Shown: piece by piece, positions 44,901 to 55,229 of the stretch
How positions within the stretch are numbered: position 1 is the stretch's first letter
Layout: each line of letters begins with the position of its first letter
Assembly: GCA_037576215.1 (NCBI GenBank)
Contig: JBANDB010000011.1
Span: 620,001-684,000, forward strand
Length of the DNA: 64,000 bases
Origin: Armillaria gallica
Lineage: Eukaryota; Basidiomycota; Agaricomycetes; Agaricales; Physalacriaceae
Direction of reading: 5' to 3'
Notes under the pieces: model-generated
Told to the model about the DNA's origin: nothing
Databases searched by the model: none
What the model saw: the letters and a program-made list of their open reading frames with translations, nothing else
Position numbers and translations under genes: made by a program

Positions 44901-47540
44901 ATTATATATCCATGTAATCATCACTCTATATGACCTCCCTCTCTTAGATTTATAATATCCCAATTGGGCCCTCCCTTTGGTGCGCTTTGTTGCGCTTTTT
45001 TTTCCTTATTGGGTTGGTCAAATCGGCCCATCAATTGCACCTAGAATTAGCTCTCCCATGGCATTGATGGCATCAATATCAGGCTATTTTCGGACAAAAT
45101 TCGCATTTTGGCTCATTTTGGGCTTCCTCAGGCTACTGGGTGGGTCAGGGGATGGTACTAGTATATGCCTAAACATAAATAGCATAAAAGCGAACCATCT
45201 GGTGAGGTATGGGGGCCCTGGGGAGGGGGTAAAAAGGGTAAAATAGTGTAAAATAGCGGAAAATCACCGAAAATTCGCGTTTTGGGGGTACTACGTGCAT
45301 CGGATCGCTTCGAAAACTTGACCAATGAATTCCTTGACCTTTAAAACCCCCAAACGGCCCCTCCACAGTACATGTGGCTCATTTTATGGCTAGGCATAAT
45401 CGGGAAAATAGGCTTTTTATGGTACTGCGTACATTGGATCGCTCCGGGGATGCTACCAATCGATTTCTACACTATATAAACCCTAGAATACATCTTAATA
45501 TGCTATATATGACCACCGGAATGCGATGAAAAATGGGGGATTGGGGGAAACACGGTTTATTTTGTTTTCTGGCCATCGCGTCGGTCTGGGGACATCACGA
45601 ATCAATTCCTCGACCTTTAAAACCCCCAAGCGACTCTTGGTTACATTTATGGGGTCTCAGGAACGATGGTAATAATGATGTAACAGTTTAGGAGGAGCAC
45701 ATAGGACAACTCGCATTTCTGAGCTTCGGAGAACTTCGGGGTTGTTACCAATGGATTCCTTGACCTTGAAAACCCCCAGAACACCCCAGGAACACATTTA
45801 AAACCTGTGAAATCCGTGGTAAAAAAGGTGATAATGAAAATATGCGAAATACCATATATCTCGCATTTCTGAATGTAGGAGAAGGTAATTCTGCTATAGA
45901 ATACACGATATATATTGTATAATAGTGTGTACAAAAGATTAGGGTGATCAGAAATGTATTGGCAGAGATATAAGGAGATCTTTCTGAAAAAAAGGAGGAG
46001 CACCCCCCAGATTTCGAGTTTCTGGTCATCCCATGGCCTGGGGAATATCAGATTCGGATTCCTGGACCCAAAAAACATAAGACTCATCTATCATCCATGG
46101 GGCTCATGTATCAAAACTCCGAAGTAATGAGTGTGCTCTCATTTATGCACAAAGTTATGTTGTCTGCAAGGATCATGCACTAGTCAAAATGAGCCCCATG
46201 GATGATAGATGAGTCTTATGTTTTTTGGGTCCAGGAATCCGAATCTGATATTCCCCAGGCCATGGGATGACCAGAAACTCGAAATCTGGGGGGTGCTCCT
46301 CCTTTTTTTCAGAAAGATCTCCTTATATCTCTGCCAATACATTTCTGATCACCCTAATCTTTTGTACACACTATTATACAATATATATCGTGTATTCTAT
46401 AGCAGAATTACCTTCTCCTACATTCAGAAATGCGAGATATATGGTATTTCGCATATTTTCATTATCACCTTTTTTACCACGGATTTCACAGGTTTTAAAT
46501 GTGTTCCTGGGGTGTTCTGGGGGTTTTCAAGGTCAAGGAATCCATTGGTAACAACCCCGAAGTTCTCCGAAGCTCAGAAATGCGAGTTGTCCTATGTGCT
46601 CCTCCTAAACTGTTACATCATTATTACCATCGTTCCTGAGACCCCATAAATGTAACCAAGAGTCGCTTGGGGGTTTTAAAGGTCGAGGAATTGATTCGTG
46701 ATGTCCCCAGACCGACGCGATGGCCAGAAAACAAAATAAACCGTGTTTCCCCCCCAATCCCCCATTTTTCATCGCATTCCGGTGGTCATATATAGCATAT
46801 TAAGATGTATTCTAGGGTTTATATAGTGTAGAAATCGATTGGTAGCATCCCCGGAGCGATCCAATGTACGCAGTACCATAAAAAGCCTATTTTCCCGATT
46901 ATGCCTAGCCATAAAATGAGCCACATGTACTGTGGAGGGGCCGTTTGGGGGTTTTAAAGGTCAAGGAATTCATTGGTCAAGTTTTCGAAGCGATCCGATG
47001 CACGTAGTACCCCCAAAACGCGAATTTTCGGTGATTTTCCGCTATTTTACACTATTTTACCCTTTTTACCCCCTCCCCAGGGCCCCCATACCTCACCAGA
47101 TGGTTCGCTTTTATGCTATTTATGTTTAGGCATATACTAGTACCATCCCCTGACCCACCCAGTAGCCTGAGGAAGCCCAAAATGAGCCAAAATGCGAATT
47201 TTGTCCGAAAATAGCCTGATATTGATGCCATCAATGCCATGGGAGAGCTAATTCTAGGTGCAATTGATGGGCCGATTTGACCAACCCAATAAGGAAAAAA
47301 AAGCGCAACAAAGCGCACCAAAGGGAGGGCCCAATTGGGATATTATAAATCTAAGAGAGGGAGGTAGTGTTGCCGTGGCACGGCGAAACCCAGCGCGGCT
47401 TGGCCAATGATGGCTTTGGAATTTTTTTAAGCCAAGCCATGCCTAGCCATAAATTTGGATGCGGCTAAGGCTCGGCTCAGTCAGCTAAAGGCGCAGGCCA
47501 TGGCGCATCATCATAAAAGGAAATTGATTACAAAAAGACT

Positions 47541-50500
47541 ATATTATCCGAGTTCACCTGCTAGCGACTTGATAAATGCGTGCATATCCTCCGGAACAGA
47601 AGTCTGATGACCAATTAACTCTTCCAGTTCCTGTAGCTGCACTTCCTCATCCATGTCATGTGTAAAACTGAGTCCCCACCCATTCCGAATGGAAAACTTC
47701 AACATCTGAAGTGCTTCCATCGCTTCCGGACTTAGCCGGTTTCGTCGCAACGCATCTGTCTCTTTCGCACTAGAAAAAACTCATTCTGAAGGCACTGATG
47801 TGCTTTGAATTGGTAGGACATCGAGAGCAAAAGCAAATAATGTCGGATAGCGATGTTGATTATCCTGAAAATAAGATACTGAGACACTGATATAATGAAC
47901 ACATATAAGTACTCTTACCTCCCAGTACTTGAGAACAGGGACGCTGCTTCGCGGCTCTGACAGATAAGCATTCACCTCGGTCTCCAAACTTTGACGGTGT
48001 GAATTATCTGCCTCGTTGATCGTATCCATGCCAAGAATAGCAGCCGCACGTGCAAGGGCTGTTGTAGCTGGGCACACAGGTGTCTGGTGATGGACATCTG
48101 CTGTTCGATAATATGACTGAAGCTAATAATGAATAACATAAGGATGTGTAGATTATCTGACAGTAGGTACTGGACTCACTGTTTCAATGAACATTACCTG
48201 TATATCTTGAACCTTCTCTGGTATATGCCAGTGAAACCACATGAGTTTGTGCATAGGATTGATTACTGTTAGGCATCAGAATAGAGATATTCATCAAAGA
48301 ATAAGCACTTACAGATAGTGAAGAAGTACACTGGGACATCATCAGCTCGCTCATGATAGTCATCAAGTTTATTGAGGCCAGCTGTTATAATGTCGGCAAG
48401 ATGCGGGAAGTCGAGCCACTTATTCTCCCACATGGTCCTCATAGCTTCGAAGGCAGGAATCGTATTACAGATACATGGTGTCTTCTCTGTAGATAGCAAT
48501 TGTTGAAAGGAATGCGGGACCTAATCATACAGGCATCAATGTCAGCTAAATAGAAGAGAAGGATCAAACACACAGAGAGGATTTCCTTGAAGTCAGCCAA
48601 GGCATTCCATTCTGTGTCACCGAGCTTGTATTTTCGCAGTTCAGGAAACTCTCTTGCATCCAGGAATTTATCAACAGCCTAAGCAAATCAGACACAAATC
48701 CCATAGTGAACAAGAGGAACTAACCAGTCATAGATAGAGTGCCCGATCAATCATCAAAAGAGTCGATGACCAGCAAGTGATCACATCGCGGAGTAGCTGT
48801 AAGTTATTTAGCTTGAGAGCAGCAACTACTTCAGAAAAGAACTGGCGCCGAAGCAACGAAGCACGAATCTAAGAGGGTACCCAGATCAGAAGATAATCTA
48901 CTGATTGATTTGAGACATACAACTCGGACAAGGGTTCTCACCAACGCGATTGGATCACGTTGAAGCGCAGCTCCAAAAGTGTTTGCTTCCTCCGACGTAG
49001 GTTCAAAATCCGCAGCGTCTGACGCCGCAAATTCAAGATCAGTGATAGCACCAAGAACGGCTTTGCATGCTAAATTTACGATATGTGCAAAGCACCTATA
49101 GGAATCATCATAGGATTATATAGCGATATTTTAATCATCTGAACATACCGGATATGTCGCTTGATGGCATCAAATGGAATGTGTCGGCGCCTCAGCTCTG
49201 ACTCAAGAAAACGCATAAACGTGTCATTATTTGAAGCGTTGTCAAGGCTGATCCAGCCAATCTAAAAAACAATGTCAATTTAGCAGATTCTCAACATTGA
49301 AACAATGTATAGGGCACCTTGATTGCAATCCGTAACCGATCCAAAATAAGAAGAAACGCATGTGCAAGATGTTCGCCATCATGATGGCCAGGGACACAGT
49401 GGAATCCAATTAGATCCGCTCGAAGGGAAAGAGAATACTTCATCTCGCCTGTTCCTGGAACAGGTATCTTCTTCGTCTCGATCCAGTGCGCTGTAATGGC
49501 CATGAATGGGACAAGATTTGAATTCGTCCATAGATCACACGTAAACGAAATCTTGCCAAGTGCACCCTGGTAATCTTGAGGATAAAAAAAACAATGTTTA
49601 AACTACAGCACATACCAACATATCTTTTGAGAGCTGCTGGAGATGCTCCTGCCATGTCTCCATGATACACTCTCGTAGATGAGTTCGGTGAGGTATATCA
49701 TTGTCAGTCAGTTCCTCTCAAAGCATCAGAAAAATGCGACGCAGTTCGGGAGATTCAATAATGTTGATTGACTATAAATAATTAGTACGAGAACGAACAT
49801 ACATAAATAATATATAACCCACCTGATCGGTCGCAGCAATGAAGGCAATCAATGCATTGACAAACGCTTCTGGAGAAAATGGTGCAGCGTCAAGATTTGT
49901 GGGCACCGATTTCTGCACTCCAGGCCGTCCCTTCGATGCACGATATTCATTGATGGCATCCAAAGCAGCGGGGGCAATTATTTCGACACCCATCCGATCA
50001 CATGCTTCAACCCATAGGGCAACATGTTCTCGGTACAGATGACGACGCCAGTTGCCTGTTGATGTATCGCAAGCGTACGAGGTTGACCATGTTCCATGGT
50101 TTTCTGACCTAAGTACAGTGTCTAAGATAGGTCAATGTAAGAGATACTATAACAGCAACGTACTTGCAAAGAATACAATACATGCAATCCTCGTACTCTT
50201 CGAAGAAAGGGTAGATGTCAGCCGTCTGCTTGGTTTTCTTCTTTTGTTGCCGCTGTTGCCTTGCCCGACGGCGCCCACGGTGGCTCTGTGGAGTCTGGTG
50301 AATGTTGTGCGACCTTTGTGTTGGTGTTTGCAGAGGACTTGAAGGTGACGGCGAAGTATCAAAATTAAACACCTCTTCGCCAGCAGAAAACTGAACGGTA
50401 TGGCAGGATTGAGAGTTTAGTGGGGTTCATTCAATAAAGGAGTTATCGGCGTCAGAATGGAAAGGGCTTGGGGCATTTTGATGTCTGTGACGGCGACTAG

Positions 50501-50820
50501 ATGGTGGTGGAGACTCATCAGTACGCTGTTCAGCAGAGGGTAGTTGAGTCGGAGTTCCTTGCTGATAATCTATTATTCCATAAGCTTGCTATACTTGGAC
50601 AGATATTCAGATATGACATACCAGGTACGCGAAAAGTGAACTCCAATGCCCCTCCAGGATGCACTGTACGATCATCTGGTGTATCTGGGGGGGCAATGTC
50701 AGTGGATACTCCACCCCCGCGACCGCGACCATGACCACGACCATGACCACGACCACGACCGCTTCCACGACCTCCGCGACTTCCGTGACCACGGCTACCA
50801 CGGACACCACATGCCATCAA
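47541..50820 (-). pseudogene. hAT transposase with BED zinc finger, multi-exon, premature stops
   Basis: Exons follow on the minus strand. An N-terminal arginine/glycine/histidine-rich stretch (from 50820) and a BED-type finger (DIYPFFEEYEDCMYCILCK near 50200) come first. Then follows the catalytic region with DLWTNSNLVPFMAITAHWIE (near 49530-49480) and DLIGFHCVPGHHDGEHLA, the block CFAHIVNLACKA, the block ITCWSSTLLMIDRAL, and the C-terminal dimerisation region (YPTLFAFALDVLPIQSTSVPSE...FSSAKETDALRRNRLSP). In that last motif TGA stands where hAT proteins have arginine (SER-F), i.e. CGA to TGA. A second in-frame TGA precedes AVDKFLDA near 48735. Introns are short with GT...AG borders. The enzyme would cut and rejoin its own ends in the nucleus. 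With these stops this copy should be inactive. Confidence 0.88.
50715..50815 (-). repeat. Low-complexity CGACCATGAC-type repeat in the transposase N-terminus
   Basis: Hexamer-like CGACCA/CGACCG units on the plus strand encode an alternating G-R-G-H run on the minus strand, at the start of the hAT transposase. Such basic tracts can bind nucleic acid. Length variation by slippage is likely. Confidence 0.7.
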
Positions 50821-51527
50821 GAGAAATCAAAGATACTTAGAACTTGAGCGTCGCGTCTCAGTTTGAAGAGGTAGGAGAATTAATGCTCTGCCAAAGAAAA
50901 AGCTCTCATTTTATATTGAAAAAACACTACGACATTCGGTCCTGGTGTCAGCAATGGTGGAAACAGGGAGACATCGTGCCTTTGCGAAGCTCAATAGTAC
51001 ATGTCTTCAGAAATGATGGTTGGGAAGGAAAAGGGAGGCTAAAATATGTAAATTAAGTCAACGAGGGTGCACAATAGATAGATTGCGCACTGTCACTGCA
51101 AAATTCGTGCCTATTTTACTTGCCATCATCCTCAAGGCCTTGGAGTTGGTTGAACAGGCAGCTGTGGCAGCAGTCAAGCCGAAGAGAAGTGTCACACATG
51201 TAGAGAATAGGCTGAAAGTATATGTATTGCGAGGCTACAGAGTAACGAAAGGAATTCCAGGTTGTACGGATGACGGATGGGAGTACGACGACGAAGGAAA
51301 GGAGATTACGCGTTCGCTATCCTAATTTGGCATTCAGCCATGGCGAAGCTGAGCGTGAGCCACGTGCGCCGGCTTAAACTCGGCTTCAAGCCTTTGTCAG
51401 CCACGAGCCAAAATTACGGCTCGGCTAGGCTTAATGTGGCTCGGCTCGGCCTGCGCGCTATATTTAGCCGCGCCACGGCAACACTAGAGGGAGGTCATAT
51501 AGAGTGATGATTACATGAATATATAAT

Positions 51528-51624
51528 GCCAGTATGGTACAGTGGTTAGCATGTCTGTTTGGAAAAGTCATGTGACATTATTATAAATCTTTTAAAGATC
51601 CTGGGTTCAATTCCCGGGTCTGCC
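51528..51624 (+). other. tRNA-like module in the right palindrome arm
   Basis: Sequence starting GCCAGTATGGTACAGTGG, with A-box-like TGGTACAGTGGTTAGC and perfect B box GGTTCAATTCC. The T arm folds as CTGGG/CCCGG with a seven-base loop, and a TTTT terminator follows six bases after the 3' end. The 97-nt length would need an intron of about 25 nt after the anticodon loop. The acceptor stem pairs at only four of seven positions. It points outward, toward the end of the element. No anticodon can be assigned. Confidence 0.5.
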
Positions 51625-51754
51625 AGGATTTTCTGATGATATCATGATGTCATGAGTTGGCCTGCTGACTAATATACCATATAATCCTGAGAAATTGAAT
51701 ATTTTCAACTGACACTCATATTGTCTTTTCAGTGTGTGTCAACTGACACTATTT

Positions 51755-52420
51755 AAGTAGAAATCTAGCAGCCAAGGCTGGTGGAGGGGGTGGACCGGTT
51801 GGGGTGACGGGTGGAGTAATGGGTCGTGGGACATTGGGGGTGTGTAGAACTCCTCGCTCTTCCATGATGACGAGGGGGATGCTATCGTCGGAGTCGCTGT
51901 CGACCTCAATGGGCCACCTGGCGTCCCCTTGAGCTCTCTGGGCCCAGAACGCATGGTTCTGGGATCCTCTAATAACTCTTCCTCTTCCTCATCCTCGTCC
52001 CCTTCCTCTTGAGTAGGGAGGGGGGTCATCGTCGGGCTCTTCAATCCGTACAACCTGCCCACCTCCCTCATTTGTCTCGGGGGTTCGAGCAGTGGCTTCG
52101 GCAGTCTCCCGATTCTCGAAGAACTCTTGGTTGGATTCGAAGTAAACGGTGGCTGTCTCATGCCTCCGGTTACGGATGATGGCCCTCTCTGATCGCGCTC
52201 CTGGTCAGATGATGGCGGGGTCAAGCCTTGGTAGCTCGACATAGTGAATAGGTACTGGTGGTGGTGGTGGTACTACGAGCACCCCTCGTCAATGGAGGAA
52301 TGCTCGGATCTGTTCAGAGTATACTAGAACAAGGGCAGTGGTGCACAGGCAGAGGAGGGTGGCCCCTACAAGGGCGGCACTGAGGGCGATAGTCTGGGTT
52401 CCATTTAGGTCCGGGGTCAT
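51755..52420 (-). pseudogene. 5' open frame of a gypsy element: transmembrane segment plus PPPY motif
   Basis: From ATG at 52420 on the minus strand: MTPDLNGTQT, a hydrophobic helix (IALSAALVGATLLCLCTT), then a proline run, acidic sequence and PDDDPPPYS, ending LAARF at the palindrome border. Two in-frame TGA codons (FLH-stop-RGVL and AII-stop-PGARSER) fit CGA to TGA, like those in pol, so this frame was probably the coding one. A competing open frame (52242-51739, acidic and proline-rich) overlaps it. It lies about 375 bases inside the LTR at 52795, in the position of a first ORF. Its function is unknown. Confidence 0.45.
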
Positions 52421-52794
52421 TGATTGTGGCGCAGCTGTTTGAGATCTCTCCAAGCCTGTGAGAGCTGATAGAGGAGGAATTTTGTGAGAAAGAAGGTGAT
52501 CACGTTCAGGAAAAGAAGGGTTAACTGTGTCCTCCTGGTCTCCTCAGTTGATATTGAGTCATAGTTGGCATACCCGCAATAGTCATAGGAGAAGTTGTTG
52601 TAGTCGTCGTCGTGGGGAGGTCGGTTTTGTCGTTTGGGGTGTTTTCTTCCCTTGCGGGTTTTAGGTGGTTTAGTTCATGGGGCTTTCGCAGGTCGCGAGG
52701 TGATGGAGTTGGGTCAGTTCTGGGCAGGTTGTCAGGCTGGCATAGACCTCTGTGGTATACGGAAAGAGGTCGAGGTAGAAAGCTTTGAGCTAAC

Positions 52795-53147
52795 TGTTAT
52801 GATCGGACTCGGGAATAACAGACAAGGCATCTAACGAAATGCTACCTCTCGCTTTGGGTAGGACAATAGAACCGTGCGCATCTGTTATAGTGACTCGATA
52901 TAACGGGTGAACTCTCGGCAAGCGATAAGAGTAAAGTCCAGGGTGTATTAAACTTAGCTCGAAGCTAGGGTACATGGCTGAGAGCTGTGCTACTTATATA
53001 CGGTATTTGGATTCTAATAATAGTTCGATGGGTTGCAGCTTCGACAGAAGTTCTGGGGTTTTTGTTTGAAGGTTGGAGACTCCTGCCGAATTGCTGGGAT
53101 ACCGAGGTGCTGTGATTAGATAAGGAAAATGTCGAAAAATCGTAACA
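52795..53147 (-). repeat. LTR (5' side of the minus-strand gypsy remnant)
   Basis: Begins TGTTATGATCGGACTCGGGA and ends TCGAAAAATCGTAACA. TATATAAG is at 52999-52992 on the minus strand. Compared with 41053-41420, the first 35 bases, the CTAGGGTACATGGCTGAGAG block and the end are alike, but long parts are unrelated. The flanks also differ (ATCTAAC against GTATC). The two are therefore probably not sister LTRs of one insertion. Confidence 0.75.
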
Positions 53148-53416
53148 GTATCAGTATCTCGTCAAACATGTGTAAAGGGATTTATTTGTGCTTACACCCA
53201 AGTCATACTGGCAGGGTGGAAGCATTCTTGGAGCTATGACAGAACCAGTGAAGATTGGTACATCATTATGTTTTCTTGGCAGCCACATGTTGTTCAGAAT
53301 ATCTAAATAAATTACAAGGAGCATATATTGACTTTGCGCATGATATATATGTAGGTAGAATAAGAATTCATTCCCCAAAGAATGCTGCACGAGCCTTCTC
53401 GTTGATGAGACAATCC

Positions 53417-54822
53417 TTACCATCCCAAAAGCTTTATGTCCATCGCTTCCTCTTTTATCTTAAGTAAGTTTCGGAATGGAGAACTGGAAAGCACTGGAAT
53501 ATCCAGCCAATGGTGGTTGCCCCAGGACGAGTCCAATGATAGTATCAGTGCTTCTAGACAACTATCACAGTTGCCATCCAATCTTGAAAGGACCATGGCA
53601 TAGAACTGGTCCACTTCTTCCAACATGCAACTCTGCGCCACAGAATCTGGAGCCTCTGTGATGCACAATTCCTTTAAATTTTGGACGATTCCCTGCTCAT
53701 GGTGTAGGAGACTGAATATTTCAAGGTTTTTGAGTGCAGGTGACTGCGAGGATGGGGATCAGGAGCGACTGAATGGAGATGGGTACAGAGAAGGTGAGAA
53801 CAGTCAATATACACTGGGACTGACGAAAGAAATCATGCAGGTGAAGGTACTCGATAGGCTCAAGATTCATCATATCGTGGTGTTGTTCATCAGCTAGAAT
53901 TTTGAACTGCTGGAGTGCCTGGAGAGAGATGTGATCGAATGTGATTGGGGCAAGACCGCTGCCTGTTATCTATGGTTGTGACAATTGAGAGTCATTGCAG
54001 TGACTTATGACAGGTATAGCCATATTTAGTTGACAGATTAGACACGGAATCATATGGAGGCGGCATTGGTGTTAAGATTAACTCGACTAGATGTTGTGTG
54101 CTCCGGAAAATGGAATGAAGTTCAGTTGGATCGTAGGAATATACATGGAAGGAACGTAGCTCAGTTGTATTTATTGACATAGACGAATAGGGGACATGCT
54201 TGAAGTTCAATGATGGGTAGGATAGGAGCTTGCATATACATCCTGAGCTCATGTTCAGCTCCAAACTCGACCAGTGTTCTGAGTGTATCAATAGTCTGTG
54301 GATCATCTCCATTAGCTCCTCATCAGGACGTTCATCCAGATGTAAATGGACAGACAAATCATTGTGCAGAGAGATGTATTCTTCAGGAATGTAAAACATT
54401 TGGTGAACAGTTCGAAGACGTGGATATTTGTCCATAAGGAGGGAGAATAGCAGGTAAGACTCCGCCAGATAAGATAGACATGACCGAGACTCCACGGCAC
54501 ATCGAAAGGAGTGGGATTATCAGACGATGTGAGGGTAAATATCTGGAGTAGTGTTTCTCGAGGTAGATGCTGTATTGTTGCCAGGAGAGACTTACGACTA
54601 TCAATGTCCTTGACAAGCTTGTCGTGCCGATCCCTAATTTTTATGAACAAAGGTCTGATAGCTTGTAGTTCCTGTTCCAGATGGGCTATGTCATTCAGAA
54701 TGGATACTTCAGAGAGGTTGAGAGACGAAGAAGATATAGATTGCAAGAGATCAATGGCATCGATAGACGGAGCATAAGGGCGAATAGCATTGAATTCGCA
54801 GTTAGGGCAGATATCCTTCTTG
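53417..54822 (-). pseudogene. F-box/LRR gene, frameshifted, head to head with DUF6534 copy 6
   Basis: Minus-strand frames give DICPNCEFNAIRPYAPS, a coiled-coil-like region, the F-box core (IQHLPRETLLQIFTL...GHVYLIWRSL..YSPSLWTNIHVFEL), then after a frameshift near 54400 the repeat part (ISLHNDLSVHLHLDER..., LKNLEIFSLLHHEQG, LKELCITEAP) to 53417. There is no ATG in frame before DICPN, where ATA stands. With the frameshift this indicates a pseudogene. The same 5' end is found at 17160-17530. The gene is the sister of the intact 525-residue F-box protein but only distantly similar beyond the CPNC start and F-box. The gypsy LTR ends 270 bp beyond its 3' end. Confidence 0.7.
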
Positions 54823-55073
54823 GTTATTTTTGTTAAAGGAGAAGACAGGTGGAAAGCATAAGCGAGTAAATACCATGACTAATATGCCTTGGAGTAAATT
54901 GAGCCATGAGGGAGATCCAGGTTTGCAAATGAAGCAATCGTGGCAGTAGAACGTCGTGGTTGAAATGAGCGCAAGACTGGCTCGGTAAACATGGCCCGAA
55001 GATCCGGAATCCCGAAGTAGACGCAAATTTGACATTCGGGCTGCACCTCCTGAACAGCATCATGTGCGTCTTA

Positions 55074-55221
55074 CACAGCTGGGTGGCAACTATTTTGGGG
55101 TGGTCAAAATAGAATCAAAATCCGAGATCCCGATTTTGGGCGAGGCAAAATCATTCGACATTTCCTTTTTTGCACTTTGATTCTATTTTGACTCGCCCAA
55201 AATAGTCGCCGCCCAGCTGTG
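55074..55221. mobile_element. 148-bp Harbinger-like MITE in the F-box/DUF6534 promoter
   Basis: Inverted repeats of about 45 bp begin CACAGCTGGG.GGC.ACTATT and meet almost in the middle. The flanks are TTA on the left and TTG on the right, close to the 3-bp TTA target of PIF/Harbinger. The equivalent site upstream of copies 2 and 3 (CTTCTTAACGTCC or CTTCTTAACATTC, read in the same orientation) is uninterrupted, so this is a clean insertion. Confidence 0.75.
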
Positions 55222-55229
55222 TTGACGTC

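Larger units (their letters stand above)
47365..51486 (-). mobile_element. hAT DNA transposon, 4122 bp, with 8-bp target duplication
   Basis: The ends are inverted repeats TAGTGTTGCCGTGGC (left) and GCC.CGGCAACACTA (right, with one or two differences). They are flanked by the exact direct repeat GAGGGAGG (47357-47364, 51487-51494). The empty site (CCTCCCTC on this strand, 44934-44941) is preserved in the other arm of the palindrome, which proves the boundaries. Subterminal GGCTCGGC and GGCTTGGC motifs are frequent. It carries its own transposase on the minus strand. Confidence 0.93.
44674..51754. mobile_element. Palindromic (foldback) element, arms about 1.43 kb, interrupted by a hAT transposon
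   Basis: Left arm 44674-46107 (1434 nt) and right arm 46189-47364 plus 51495-51754 (1436 nt) are near-perfect inverted copies. For example, the same 146-codon frame occurs at 46087-45647 and 46209-46649. The unpaired centre is 81 nt (46108-46188). The outer ends read AAATAGTGTCAGTTGACACA. I found no transposase belonging to it and no clear target duplication. It separates a gag-like 5' region (51755-52420) from pol (44649), so it lies inside gypsy sequence that has lost the intervening gag and protease. Confidence 0.85.

Noticed and set aside
45647..46649. Two identical 146-codon frames (45647-46087 minus, 46209-46649 plus) as genes
   Set aside because: They are mirror images produced by the palindrome arms. 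The translation is low in protein-like features and matches no family I know.
50715..50815. CRISPR-like or minisatellite array of CGACCA units
   Set aside because: Units are 6-12 bases without spacers and encode the G-R-G-H stretch of the hAT transposase; a eukaryotic low-complexity tract.
51528..51624. A functional tRNA gene
   Set aside because: B box and T arm are good, but the acceptor stem pairs at only four of seven positions and no anticodon arm can be formed.
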